Assembly (NCBI RefSeq): GCF_947500125.1
Contig: NZ_CANMRA010000006.1
Location: 62,001-126,000 of the forward strand
Reading direction: 5' to 3'
Source: an uncultured Kocuria sp.
GTDB lineage: Bacteria > Actinomycetota > Actinomycetes > Actinomycetales > Micrococcaceae
DNA: 64,000 bases
The notes beneath the pieces were generated by a model that did not search any database, was not told where the DNA came from, and worked only from the letters and a program-made list of their open reading frames with translations. The position numbers were made by a program, and so were the translations under genes. Below are positions 25,643-34,289 of the stretch, piece after piece (positions within the stretch are counted from its first letter, which is position 1; each line of letters starts with the position of its first letter).

Positions 25643-26611
25643 CTAGAGGTGGGCGGTGAAGGCCCTGGGGAACTCGGCGGCCGAGGTCCCCAGGGAGAGC
25701 AGGAGGGCGGCGAGGATGCGCGCCTGGAGCGGGTTGAGGTCCCCGGAGGGGACGGCCCCGGCCGCCACGAGGTCGGTGCCCCCGCCGTTGCCGTAGAGCG
25801 GGACGACGGGTCCCCACGGGGCACGCGTGCTGAGCACCACCGCGCAGCCGGTCCCGACCGCACGGGCCACCGACTCCGCGAAGCCGGGGCCCGCGTTGCC
25901 GACGCCCGATCCGGCGAGGACCACGGCCTGCGCACCGGAGCGCACGGCGAAGTCGAAGAGGTCCGGGGTGGCGCCGGTGTGGGCCGTGATGATCTCGACC
26001 CTGGTGCTGTCGAAGGCCGCCGGCGGCAGCGGCAGCGGCTCCCGGCGGACCGGCCTGGCCGTGACGACGAGCCCGGACCCGGCCATGTGCGCCACCTCGG
26101 CGCCGCCCTGGAAGGGGCTGCTCGCGGTGGTGTGCGCCTTCCGGGCGCCGCGGGCGGAGCGGACCGTCCCGTCGAAGGAGATCAGGGCGCCGCTGCCCCG
26201 CAGCTCGGGCGAGGCGGCGGCCAGCACCGCCTCCTCGACGTTGCGGGGGCCGTCCGGGGCCGGGCTGTCGGCCGGCTGCTGGGCGCCGGTGAGCACCACG
26301 CTCTTCGGGGAGCCGTGCACCAGGTCCAGCAGGAACGCCGTCTCCTCCAGGGTGTCGGTCCCGTGGGTGACCACCACGCCGTCGTTGGCCGGATCGGCCA
26401 GCGCGTCCCGGGCCGCCTCGGCGATCGCCCGCAGCTCCCCGAGGGTGAGCCGGTAGCTGCCCGTGGTGAGGATGTCCCGGGCGGAGACGCTGAGCTCGCC
26501 GTACTGGTTCCGGGACAGGTCGGCCGCGGTGTCCGTGGCCACGGAGCCAGTGGACCCGCCGCCCCGGGACGCGATGGTGCCCCCCGTGCCGAGCAGCTGG
26601 ATGTGTGTCAC
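25643..26611 (-). CDS. Asparaginase-family amidohydrolase
   Basis: Type I/II L-asparaginase fold of 322 residues. The first catalytic Thr is in [14 protein letters not shown], and the second Thr/Asp pair is in [19 protein letters not shown]. The active-site Lys lies in [16 protein letters not shown]. All key residues are intact. The start is GTG at 26611 with GGGAGG upstream. First gene of the seven-gene operon and divergent from a LacI regulator. It may be a genuine asparaginase, or hydrolyse the half-amide produced by the neighbouring imidase-like enzyme, releasing ammonia and a dicarboxylate. Confidence 0.87.
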   Translation of the reverse strand: MTHIQLLGTGGTIASRGGGSTGSVATDTAADLSRNQYGELSVSARDILTTGSYRLTLGELRAIAEAARDALADPANDGVVVTHGTDTLEETAFLLDLVHGSPKSVVLTGAQQPADSPAPDGPRNVEEAVLAAASPELRGSGALISFDGTVRSARGARKAHTTASSPFQGGAEVAHMAGSGLVVTARPVRREPLPLPPAAFDSTRVEIITAHTGATPDLFDFAVRSGAQAVVLAGSGVGNAGPGFAESVARAVGTGCAVVLSTRAPWGPVVPLYGNGGGTDLVAAGAVPSGDLNPLQARILAALLLSLGTSAAEFPRAFTAHL

Positions 26612-26679
26612 GTGCCGCCTCCCTTCCTCAAGGTCGTCCCGCTCCTCCGGAGCGCCAACGGTCTATGCAAACGAATGCC

Positions 26680-26691
26680 GCAATCGATTGC
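26680..26691. promoter_or_regulatory. Candidate LacI operator in divergent promoter region
   Basis: GCAATCGATTGC is a perfect 12-bp palindrome with a central CG, a common LacI-family operator form, midway between the divergent asparaginase-like and LacI genes. A related half-site (GAATCGATC) lies near 27895. I infer autoregulation and control of the catabolic operon. Confidence 0.55.
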
Positions 26692-26796
26692 GTACGATGT
26701 TGGGATCGACCATAGAGCGCACCTAGAGTGATGCGCAACACATTCACGAGAATTTAACGTCCGTTACTGTGTGGAAACAGGCGCGAGGAGGTGGAC

Positions 26797-27798
26797 ATGG
26801 GCGCACGACCGGCGGTCACCCTGAAGGCCCTGGCGGCCGAGCTGGGCCTCAACCCCTCCACGGTCTCCCGGGTGCTCAACGACCCCAAGGGCCTCGGCTC
26901 CAAGTGGGCCGCGCCGGACACCACGGAGCGGATCTTCGCGCTCGCGGAGGAGCGCGGCTACCGCAAGAACCCCTACGCCGCGTCGCTGCGCACGGCCAAG
27001 TCGCACATGATCGGGGTCGTCGTGCCCCGCCTGCAGGACTACGTCCTGGCCACGATGTACGAGGGCATCGACGAGGCCGCCTCCGAGCACGGCTACTTCA
27101 CCGTGGTCTCCAACTCCCTGGACGACCCCGCCGCCCACCGCGCCAAGGCGGAGAAGCTGCTGGACCGCCGTGCCGACGGCCTGATCTTCGGCGACGCCCT
27201 GTTCGAGGACCCCTTCCTGGACGAGCTCGCCGACCGCGGCGTGGCCTTCACGCTGGTGAGCCGGCGGTCCCCGGGGCACCGGTCCGTGACCTGCGACGAC
27301 TACGCCGGGGGACACATGGTCGCGGAGCACCTCGTCGCGTCCGGCCGGAGGACCTTCGGGCTCATCGCGGGCAATCCGCGGGCCTCGACCTCGATCGACC
27401 GTTGCGCCGGCTTCCTGGACGCGCTCGCCGGGCACGGCCTCGGGGTGGATCCGGCGCGGGTGGTCCCCGGCGGCTTCGACGCCCCGGCCGGCAGCGTGGC
27501 CGCCGCCCGGATCCTGGCCGCCGGACCGCTGCCCGAGGCGGTGTTCGCGGTCAACGACTTCGCGGCGATCGGCGCGCTCGGCGTGTTCGCCCGGGAGGGG
27601 GTCACGGTCCCGGAGGACCTGGCCCTCGTCGGGTTCAACGACACTCCGCTGGCCGGCAGCGTGGGGCTCACCACCGTGCGCTCCCCCATGCACAGCATCG
27701 GCCGGCAGGGCTTCGAGATGCTGATGGACGTTCTCGACGGCCGGGACGTGGAGAGCGTCCGGCTCCCCCCGGAGCTCGTCGTGCGCACGAGCGCCTGA
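26797..27798 (+). CDS. LacI-family transcriptional regulator
   Basis: Repressor of 333 residues. The HTH is TLKALAAELGLNPSTVSRVL at about residues 8-27, with an atypical insertion NDPKGLGSKWAAP before the second helical region. The effector domain ends with LALVGFNDTPLAGSVGLTTV, the standard LacI-family block. The ATG at 26797 has GAGGAG six bases upstream. It is divergent from the asparaginase-like gene and probably senses the substrate or an intermediate of that pathway. Confidence 0.88.
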   Translation: MGARPAVTLKALAAELGLNPSTVSRVLNDPKGLGSKWAAPDTTERIFALAEERGYRKNPYAASLRTAKSHMIGVVVPRLQDYVLATMYEGIDEAASEHGYFTVVSNSLDDPAAHRAKAEKLLDRRADGLIFGDALFEDPFLDELADRGVAFTLVSRRSPGHRSVTCDDYAGGHMVAEHLVASGRRTFGLIAGNPRASTSIDRCAGFLDALAGHGLGVDPARVVPGGFDAPAGSVAAARILAAGPLPEAVFAVNDFAAIGALGVFAREGVTVPEDLALVGFNDTPLAGSVGLTTVRSPMHSIGRQGFEMLMDVLDGRDVESVRLPPELVVRTSA

Positions 27799-28176
27799 GC
27801 ACCGGACGCCCCCACCGCAGGGCCGGAGGACCAGCACGCCGTCGGGTGCGGGGCGGAGCTCCGGGGCAAGTCGGCGCAACTGTGGACAGAATGCGAATCG
27901 ATCAGGTAATAGGCCAGTGCTAGTGTTGATGCATCACGCAGGTGATCAGCCGGGGGGCTGAGCCGCCGCGTGAGGATCTCGTCGGAACGACCGGCCGCAA
28001 GGCCGCCGGCACGACGACGATCATGATGCCGCCGTCCTGGTGGCAGCGGGCCTCGGACCATCTGGTCAGTCGTCGGGGGGCGACTCCCCTGCCACCGGGA
28101 CGCGCAGGCCCCCTTCCGCCCGCAGCAGCCGCTCCGCGGTGCGAACGCGGAGCCCGCCGGCCAGGCAGCCCGCCGG
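27799..28176. other. Gene-free stretch downstream of LacI gene
   Basis: About 380 bases without a convincing gene. It contains a LacI-like half-site near 27895, a small palindrome TGATGCATCA near 27927-27936, and GC-rich sequence that is open in one forward frame but shows no family features. I see no clear terminator or RNA. Confidence 0.4.
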
Positions 28177-29526
28177 TCAGGCGAAGGCGAAGACCAGCGG
28201 GAAGACCACCACCACGATCGCGGCCCACACGCCGTAGACCGGCAGGTAGCGCGTCTGCCAGCGCTCGAGCACGGCGAACGGACGCCGCCCCCGCAGGCAC
28301 CCGGCGCTCAGCCAGCCGGTCCGGACCAGGTGCACCAGCAGCAGCAGGTTCAGCCCGAGCGCGGCGATCTTGTTGGGGCTGGAGCCGAACTCGGCGATCC
28401 GGGTCAGCATCGCGGTCAGCATCACCGCGTCCACCGCCAGCGCCGCGACGACGAGCACCAGCTGCAGGCCGTCGAAGAGACCGGGCGGCTCGAGCGGGTC
28501 CCGGGCGGAGATCGAGTACAGCAGCAGGGCCAGGACGAGCACGAGGATCGCGTCCATCAGGATCAGCAGCCCGCGGTCGACGTCGACGAGCCCGCCGGCC
28601 GCCGTGAGCACCGCCAGGAGGGCCAGCAGCATGAGGATCGTCAGGGGCGTGAACACCCGTGTGAGGACGGGGGCGATGTTCTCGACGACGTTCTGCTTGG
28701 CCTCGACCAGCCACGCGGCCACGACGAGCGCCCCGGGCACCGCGAACGGCAGGATCCAGTCCTCCATCACCGGCTCCAGGTCGATGCCGACGACCTGCAG
28801 GGCCCCGAACGTGAGCCCCACCAGCACCGCCCCGCCCAGGGCCAGGAGCGTGTAGTAGATCACGAGCTCGCCGGTGAACCGGACGAAGTCCATGCGCCGG
28901 CCGTCGGAGCGCCACCTCCCGCCGACATAGGCGACCCCGGCCAGCAGCCACAGGACCACCGGCGCGTGCAGGACGGCGAGCAGCTCGGTGGACCCGCCGG
29001 GGACGAACGGATAGACGTTGAGCACCACCGCCAGCAGCGCGAACGGGACGAGCAGCCCCGCCACCACGCGCGCGGTGAGCCGGCGCTTCCACGCGAAGTA
29101 GCCGGCGAGGAAGGGCAGCACGAGCAGGCCGAGATTGCGCGCCAGCACCGCCTCGTCGCCGAGCCAGGCGGTGCCGGCCTTGACCGCCAGCCCGGCCCCG
29201 ACCGCGAGCGCCAGGACGACGCCCAGCTCCCGCCACGGCGGCGCGCCGGCGTCCTCGGCGTCCTCCGGGAGGAGCACGAGCTGCTTCCACAGCCGCTCGG
29301 AGTGCTCGCGGGCGAACTCGTGCGAGACGGCGTCGAGGTTGCCCATGCGCTTGATCGCGACCAGGAAGGCCTCGTCGTCGTCGAGCCCGGTGGCCCGCAG
29401 GTCCGCGACCTGTTCGCGCAGGTGGTCCTCGAGCTCGTCCACGTCGGCCGGGGAGATCGCCTGGCGGCGCTGGACCCAGCCGCGCCACCGCCCGATCTGG
29501 GCCTCCTGCTCCGCGTGCAGCTCCAT
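28177..29526 (-). CDS. HAAS-domain multi-TM membrane protein
   Basis: A 449-residue protein. The N-terminal 80 residues form a cytosolic helical HAAS-type domain (DVDELEDHLREQVADL, AFLVAIKRMGNLDAVSHEFA), then about ten hydrophobic segments fill the rest, with a charged loop after the fourth (RWRSDGRRMDFVRF). HAAS domains are typically encoded beside PadR repressors and linked to membrane sensing or transport. The ATG at 29526 overlaps the PadR stop as ATGA, so expression is coupled. The membrane part is of unknown function, and I see no catalytic motif in it. Confidence 0.82.
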   Translation of the reverse strand: MELHAEQEAQIGRWRGWVQRRQAISPADVDELEDHLREQVADLRATGLDDDEAFLVAIKRMGNLDAVSHEFAREHSERLWKQLVLLPEDAEDAGAPPWRELGVVLALAVGAGLAVKAGTAWLGDEAVLARNLGLLVLPFLAGYFAWKRRLTARVVAGLLVPFALLAVVLNVYPFVPGGSTELLAVLHAPVVLWLLAGVAYVGGRWRSDGRRMDFVRFTGELVIYYTLLALGGAVLVGLTFGALQVVGIDLEPVMEDWILPFAVPGALVVAAWLVEAKQNVVENIAPVLTRVFTPLTILMLLALLAVLTAAGGLVDVDRGLLILMDAILVLVLALLLYSISARDPLEPPGLFDGLQLVLVVAALAVDAVMLTAMLTRIAEFGSSPNKIAALGLNLLLLVHLVRTGWLSAGCLRGRRPFAVLERWQTRYLPVYGVWAAIVVVVFPLVFAFA

Positions 29527-29888
29527 CACGCCCACCGCTCGGTCGTGGCGGGCGGCTGCTGCGCGGCCTGCCACACCTGCCGCAGCGCGTCCGCCACCAC
29601 CGTCCACTGCTCCTGCCGGTCGGCGAGCGCCGCCTGGCCCGCCGGCGTGATCGCGTAGTGCTTGCGCCGGCGCCCGGCCTCGGACGTGCCCCACGAGGAG
29701 GACACGTAGCCGAGCCGCTCGAGCCGGTGCAGCAGCGGGTAGAGCATGCCGTCGGTCCACTGCATGGAGCCGCCGGAGAGCTCGCTGACGCGCTTGAGGA
29801 TCGCGTAGCCGTACAGGTCGCCGTCCGCCAGGATCCCCAGCACGAGCGGGGTGGCCGAGGCGGCGACCAGGTCCTTGTCGATGCGCAC
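29526..29888 (-). CDS. PadR-family transcriptional regulator
   Basis: Winged-helix repressor of 120 residues. PadR features are TPLVLGILADGDLYGYAILK near the N-terminus, DGMLYPLLHRLERLGYV (recognition helix) and the wing region RRRKHYAITPAGQAAL. The start is GTG at 29888 with AGGAGG upstream. A perfect inverted repeat sits directly before it, overlapping where the promoter should be, so autorepression together with the coupled HAAS membrane protein is likely. Confidence 0.9.
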   Translation of the reverse strand: MRIDKDLVAASATPLVLGILADGDLYGYAILKRVSELSGGSMQWTDGMLYPLLHRLERLGYVSSSWGTSEAGRRRKHYAITPAGQAALADRQEQWTVVADALRQVWQAAQQPPATTERWA

Positions 29889-29898
29889 CGCGCCTCCT

Positions 29899-29919
29899 AT
29901 ACCTAGTTCTGTTAGGTAT
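29899..29919. promoter_or_regulatory. PadR operator candidate
   Basis: ATACCTA and TAGGTAT form a perfect 7-bp inverted repeat around GTTCTGT, immediately upstream of the PadR start. A second CTAG-containing copy (CTAGCAGTGCTAGGTAT) follows at 29925-29941. AT-rich symmetric sites of this type are typical of PadR autoregulation. Confidence 0.65.
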
Positions 29920-30057
29920 TGAACCCTAGCAGTGCTAGGTATGGCAAGGGGACGCCGGGAACGACGCCGCGGAGGGCGCGGACTGGGCACCGAGCCCTCC
30001 TGCCCCTACAGTCGAGAGCACGTTGCGAATGAAAACACATGCGGAAGGTGGTGGCCC

Positions 30058-30630
30058 GTGAGCACGCAGCCCCCTGAGCCCGGCCTGGCCGGACTGCCGC
30101 TCAACACGCCGTTGGAGGCCGAGGTCTACCGCTCCCGCGGCGTCTACTCCTGGTGGCTGGACACCCCCCGGTCCCCCACCCCGGAGGCGGCGGGGCTGCA
30201 GCTGCCCGAGGTGCCGCGGCTCCGCCACACCTCGGGGACGGCCGAACTGCTGTATGTGGGCCGCGCCCGGCGCGACCTCCACCGCCGGATCACCGGCCAG
30301 CACCTGCGGCGCACCCGCTCCTCGGCACTGCGGCGCACGCTGCTGGCCGCGCTCCTGCCCGGCGACCCGTCCTGGCGGGACGGCGCCGCCGTGGACGGGC
30401 GGGGCCGGGTGGTCCTCGACGAGGAGCACGAGCAGCGGCTCACCGCCTGGATGCAGGAGCACCTGCTCCTCGGCTGGGCGCGGTGCGAGACGAAGGACGA
30501 CGTCGACGCCCTCGAGCAGCGGTGGATCCGCGAGCACCAGCCGGTGCTCAACACCGAGGCCACCGGGCACGGGCCGGAGCTGACCGAGCTCAAGCGGGTC
30601 TTCCGCGAGGGCCTGCCCGTGCGCTCCTGA
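30058..30630 (+). CDS. GIY-YIG-like nuclease-domain protein
   Basis: A 190-residue cytosolic protein with a recognisable GIY-YIG-like core: GVYSWWLD in the GIY position, LLYVGRARRDLHRRITGQH supplying the YIG equivalent and the catalytic-type Arg, and a late Glu/Asn segment LEQRWIREHQPVLN. GIY-YIG domains cut or bind DNA, but many stand-alone forms have unknown targets. The GTG at 30058 is the likely start. A decayed relative lies at 55864-56238. It stands alone between the PadR promoter and a membrane protein gene. Confidence 0.72.
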   Translation: MSTQPPEPGLAGLPLNTPLEAEVYRSRGVYSWWLDTPRSPTPEAAGLQLPEVPRLRHTSGTAELLYVGRARRDLHRRITGQHLRRTRSSALRRTLLAALLPGDPSWRDGAAVDGRGRVVLDEEHEQRLTAWMQEHLLLGWARCETKDDVDALEQRWIREHQPVLNTEATGHGPELTELKRVFREGLPVRS

Positions 30631-30699
30631 GCCCTCGGGCCGCGGCGGCCGCCGCGGTAGAATGGGTGCCCAGCACGCACGTGGTCGTCGGGGGCCGAC

Positions 30700-31515
30700 A
30701 TGAAGAACACCGGGAGCAGCAGCGGAGCCACCGTCTGGGTGGTCCTGATCGCCGTGGTGGTCGCCGTCGTCCTGTTCCGGTTCTTGATCCTCGGCGGCGT
30801 GGCCCTCCTCGGGCTGGCCCTGCTCGGCCTGCTGGTCTGGCTCAGCGCCGCCGTCATCACGAGCCGGACCCGCGCCATCGGCGAGTCCGCGCCCACTGAC
30901 GACGACGAGCAGCCGCCCGCCGCCCGGTGGGCCGGGCAGCCCTCCGCGGAGGAGGCCCGGGCGGCAGGGGCGTCCAACATGCGCACCGCCTGGATCTCGT
31001 GGCACCTCCGCTCCCTGCCCCCGCCGGAGGACAGCCGGGATCCCCGGCTCCTCACCGGGACGCTGTCCGTGGTCCCCCAGGCGGACTGGGACGTGGACCG
31101 GCTCCGGCAGCACGGCCGGGCGCTGTGGTCCCTGCGCAGCCACGCGCGGCGGCACGAGCTCCTCGATCAGCTGGACGCCCGCCTGGACCGGGTGGTCGCG
31201 ATGCTCTCCGATGCGACCGACGACGAGTTCGACACCAGCCTCGGCCAGGTCAACGACCAGTACCTGTACCACCCGGACCGGCAGGTCCGCACCGCCTACC
31301 TGGAGGGCGGGGCGCTGGGCGTGGACCTCATCATGGACGCCGTCACCGCCGCCCGGGCCCAGGCCCGCGAGGACGCCGCCACGAGAGCCGCCGCGGAGGC
31401 CCTGGCCCAGCAGCGCACCGCCGCGCTCCGCGCCCTGCGGGAGACCCACCACCCCACCGAGGGCCGGGACGCCCACGCCGCCTGGGACGAGGAGGCCCGG
31501 AAGCTCGAGGAGTGA
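30700..31515 (+). CDS. Membrane-anchored protein with helical cytosolic domain, unknown
   Basis: A 271-residue protein I do not recognise. Two adjacent hydrophobic segments lie at residues about 10-30 and 32-54, then a soluble region of about 215 residues rich in Arg, Glu, Asp and Ala with amphipathic helices and a conserved-looking SNMRTAWISWHLRSL block. The last 55 residues are a likely coiled coil (ARAQAREDAATRAAAEALAQ). The ATG at 30700 has a weak GGGGG site. It may be a membrane-tethered scaffold; no enzyme motif is visible. Confidence 0.72.
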   Translation: MKNTGSSSGATVWVVLIAVVVAVVLFRFLILGGVALLGLALLGLLVWLSAAVITSRTRAIGESAPTDDDEQPPAARWAGQPSAEEARAAGASNMRTAWISWHLRSLPPPEDSRDPRLLTGTLSVVPQADWDVDRLRQHGRALWSLRSHARRHELLDQLDARLDRVVAMLSDATDDEFDTSLGQVNDQYLYHPDRQVRTAYLEGGALGVDLIMDAVTAARAQAREDAATRAAAEALAQQRTAALRALRETHHPTEGRDAHAAWDEEARKLEE

Positions 31516-31581
31516 CCCGGCCGGCGCTCGGGTGTCCTGGCGCGGGGCTGCGGTGTCGCTGGACGCTGGCAGACTCGTCTC

Positions 31582-32022
31582 ATGGACGAAGCCGCGCTGC
31601 CGTTGTGGATGGAGGTCGTCCGTGCGCTCGGCGCCGGCCTGGGCCCTCTTCTGTTGTTCCTCTCGGCGGTCATCGCCGCAGTCATCGCCTGGAAGGCCTA
31701 CCGGCAGCGCAAGGCGGCGGACGAGCTGTCATACCGACAACGCAAGCAGGCCGACGACCGCGCCGAATGGTGGCGCCGAACCCAGTGGGCCATCGACTAC
31801 GCCTCCGACCGTGACGACGAGCGAACGCGGATCGGCATCCGTGCCCTGGACTACCTCATGGTTTCCGAACTGGCGACGGAGGAGGACATTGCGCTCGTCC
31901 GGGGGATCCTCGATGCGGTCATCGAAGGGAGCCGGGCCCGCGACTACAATGGATCCACAGGACAGGGAGAACCCACAGCATTCGACCCATGGTGGTGTCC
32001 CTGGAAACGCAGAGGCGAGTGA
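31582..32022 (+). CDS. Single-TM small membrane protein, unknown
   Basis: A 146-residue protein. It has one N-terminal TM helix (about residues 14-36), a basic stretch WKAYRQRKAADELSYRQRKQ, and then a cytosolic helical region with DRDDERTRIGIRALDYLMV. Its layout resembles the single-TM proteins at 56589-57149 and 57237-57764. Codon use is slightly less GC-biased than in the neighbours. It ends five bases before the 64-residue gene at 32028, implying co-expression. Confidence 0.7.
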   Translation: MDEAALPLWMEVVRALGAGLGPLLLFLSAVIAAVIAWKAYRQRKAADELSYRQRKQADDRAEWWRRTQWAIDYASDRDDERTRIGIRALDYLMVSELATEEDIALVRGILDAVIEGSRARDYNGSTGQGEPTAFDPWWCPWKRRGE

Positions 32023-32027
32023 CTCCT

Positions 32028-32222
32028 ATGGACAAGAAGACGCCCCGGTACAAGGTGGGCCTCACCCATGCTTTCGACGAACTGGTGACGCCGAATTCCG
32101 ATGGGACCTATAGCATCCGCATTCCCAGCGAAGGGGACCGCGTCATCGTGGTGCCCTCGAAGTCCAAAGCCGAGATCATCGCCGAGGCCGAAGCGTTGCG
32201 GATCAAGCTTTCTGCCGCCTGA
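32028..32222 (+). CDS. Small protein, unknown
   Basis: A 64-residue product starting MDKKTPRYKVGLTHAFDELV and ending in a helix KAEIIAEAEALRIKL. An AGAGGCGAG stretch provides a site upstream, and the start is five bases after the previous stop. It has no TM or signal. Size and pairing with a membrane protein would allow a small regulatory or toxin/antitoxin-like partner, but nothing in the sequence proves it. A strong hairpin follows. Confidence 0.62.
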   Translation: MDKKTPRYKVGLTHAFDELVTPNSDGTYSIRIPSEGDRVIVVPSKSKAEIIAEAEALRIKLSAA

Positions 32223-32238
32223 CAGAGCCCGGCGACTC

Positions 32239-32283
32239 ATGACGGGGCGCCGGAACGGATCGACCGTTCCGGCGCCCCGTCAT
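32239..32283. terminator. Long bidirectional hairpin
   Basis: A perfect 20-bp inverted repeat with a five-base ATCGA loop sits between the small gene (stop at 32222) and the convergent monooxygenase gene (stop at 32300). Confidence 0.8.
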
Positions 32284-32299
32284 CGCGCCCGGGCCGGGG

Positions 32300-34108
32300 T
32301 CACCGGGGGTGGTGGGACTCCTCGAGTTCGAAGACCGGAGTGGGGAGACCCTCCATCCGGGCCTTGAGCTGCAGCGCGAGGTACTTGGAGTAGTGCCTGC
32401 TCTGGTGCAGGTTCCCGCCGTGGATCCAGAGGTTCTCCACGTTGGTGGGCTTCCACATGTTGCGCAGCTCGCCCTCCCAGGGGCCCGGGTCTCGGGTGGT
32501 GTCGGAGCCGTAGCCCCAGCACTTGCCCACGCGGTCGGCGACCTCCGGGGAGATGAGGTCCGCGAGCCACTGGTTCATGGACCCGTACCCGGTGGCGTAG
32601 ACGACCAGGTCCGCCGGCAGCTCGGTCCCGTCGTCGAGCACCACCGCGTCCTCCGTGAGCCGGTCGACCTGGCCGGTGGCCAGCTGGACCCGCCCGTCGA
32701 TGATCAGCTGCGAGGCGCCCACGTCGATGTAGTACCCGGAGCCACGGCGCAGGTACTTCAGGAACAGCCCGGAGCCGTCCTCCCCGAAGTCGAGGTCGAA
32801 GCCGGCCGCCTCGAGCGCGTCGTAGAACTCCCGGTCCCGCTCGGCCATCGCCTCGAACGCGGGCCGCTGGACGTCCGGCAGGACCCGGTACGGCCACGAC
32901 GCGAACAGCATGTCCGCCTTCTCCGTGGTGATGCCGGACTCCAGCGCCTCCTCCGAGTAGAGCGGCTTGAGGACCAGGTCCATGAGCGACTCACTGCGGG
33001 AGATGTGGGTGGAGGAGCGCTGGACCATGGTGACCTCGGCCCCGTGCTCCCAGAGGTCCGCGCAGATGTCGTGGGCGGAGTTGTTGGAGCCGATGACCAC
33101 GGCCTGCTTGCCGGCCCAGTCGTCTCCGCCGGCGTGGGAGGAGGAGTGGTGCTGCGCGCCCCGGAAGACGTCGGCGCCGGGGAACCGGGGGATGCTCGGG
33201 TACCCGGAGACGCCCAGCGCGAAGACCAGCTGCGTGGGATGCAGCGTGATCTCCTCGCCGTCACGGTCCACGACGACGGTCCAGGTCCCGGACTGCTCGT
33301 CCCACTCGGCCGACCGGCACTCGGTCCTCGCCCAGTAGTTGAGCTCCATGATGTCGGCGTAGTGCATGAGCCAGTCGGCGATCTTGTCCTTGGCGGGGAA
33401 CACCGGCCAGTCGTCCGGGAACGGCAGGTAGGGCATGTGGTCGTACCAGACCGGATCGTGCAAGTGCAGGGACTTGTAGCGGTTGCGCCAGGCGTCGCCG
33501 GCCTTCTCGTGCTTGTCCACCACGATCGTGGGGATGCCGAGGCGTTCCAGCCGCGCGGCCAGGCCGATCCCGCCCTGCCCGCCGCCGACGACGAGGCAGT
33601 AGGGCTGCTCCGTCCGGCCGAGGGCCTCCTCCCGCGCCCGGCGCCGCTCCAGCCAGGTGGTGCGCTCCCGAGTGATCTCGTGGACGACCCCGCGGTCCCG
33701 GCGCGGGCCCTTCTGCTCCTCGAAGCCTCTCAGGTCCTGCAGCGTGGTCAGCAGGGTCCACGCCTTCCCGTCGCGCAGCCGGAGGCAGCCCCACCCGGAG
33801 CCGGCGGAGGTCTCGAAGCGCACCCAGCACTCCGTGACCCCGTCCGTCGTCGTCGGTTCGCCCTCGATCTCCCACCCGGAGGGCCGGACGTGCGGCAGGG
33901 TCTGCGCGAGCATTCGGCAGATCCGGTCACGGCCCTCCAGGGTCTTCAGGTTCCAGGTGAACGCCAGGAAGTCGCGCCAGTAGCCGTCCTCCTCGAACAG
34001 CTCCGCCGCCGCCTCCGCGCTGCCCTGGGCGAGCGCGTCCTCCAGGGCGCGCAGCCAGGAGCGGGCGGTGTCCGCGCCGGCCTCCACGCCGGTGTCGATG
34101 GTGGTCAT
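32300..34108 (-). CDS. Flavin-containing monooxygenase with N-terminal NTF2-like domain
   Basis: A 602-residue two-part protein. Residues about 10-130 look like a SnoaL/NTF2-like cone domain (WLRALEDALAQGSAEAAAELF, FLAFTWNLKTLEGRD). The rest is a class B flavoprotein: the FAD loop GGGQGGIGLA at about 175, an NADPH site VVIGSNNSAHDICADL near 345, and a late ATGYGSMNQW. The NADPH loop GSNNSAHD departs from the usual GxGxSG, as in YUC/FMO relatives. It probably oxygenates a ketone, amine or aromatic. GAGGAGG precedes the ATG. Divergent from a GAF-type regulator that probably controls it. Confidence 0.87.
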   Translation of the reverse strand: MTTIDTGVEAGADTARSWLRALEDALAQGSAEAAAELFEEDGYWRDFLAFTWNLKTLEGRDRICRMLAQTLPHVRPSGWEIEGEPTTTDGVTECWVRFETSAGSGWGCLRLRDGKAWTLLTTLQDLRGFEEQKGPRRDRGVVHEITRERTTWLERRRAREEALGRTEQPYCLVVGGGQGGIGLAARLERLGIPTIVVDKHEKAGDAWRNRYKSLHLHDPVWYDHMPYLPFPDDWPVFPAKDKIADWLMHYADIMELNYWARTECRSAEWDEQSGTWTVVVDRDGEEITLHPTQLVFALGVSGYPSIPRFPGADVFRGAQHHSSSHAGGDDWAGKQAVVIGSNNSAHDICADLWEHGAEVTMVQRSSTHISRSESLMDLVLKPLYSEEALESGITTEKADMLFASWPYRVLPDVQRPAFEAMAERDREFYDALEAAGFDLDFGEDGSGLFLKYLRRGSGYYIDVGASQLIIDGRVQLATGQVDRLTEDAVVLDDGTELPADLVVYATGYGSMNQWLADLISPEVADRVGKCWGYGSDTTRDPGPWEGELRNMWKPTNVENLWIHGGNLHQSRHYSKYLALQLKARMEGLPTPVFELEESHHPR

Positions 34109-34137
34109 GGTTCCTCCTCGATGTACGCCGGACGCCC

Positions 34138-34170
34138 GGTGACATAGGCTCCGATGTGATGCGTGTCACC
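34138..34170. promoter_or_regulatory. Inverted repeat in the monooxygenase/regulator intergenic region
   Basis: GGTGACA (34138-34144) and TGTCACC (34164-34170) are perfect arms 19 bases apart, a spacing of two helical turns, in the divergent promoter region. This fits a dimeric regulator such as the adjacent GAF protein. Confidence 0.5.
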
Positions 34171-34289
34171 ACTGTGGGGCCGCGGGGGTTTCCGCGGCGT
34201 TGCATCACGACGGGCGCAGCGGCATCGGGGCTGTCCCCGTGACACCGGGACGGCCGCGGAGGACGCCGCGGAGGACGGAGGAGCGCGCT

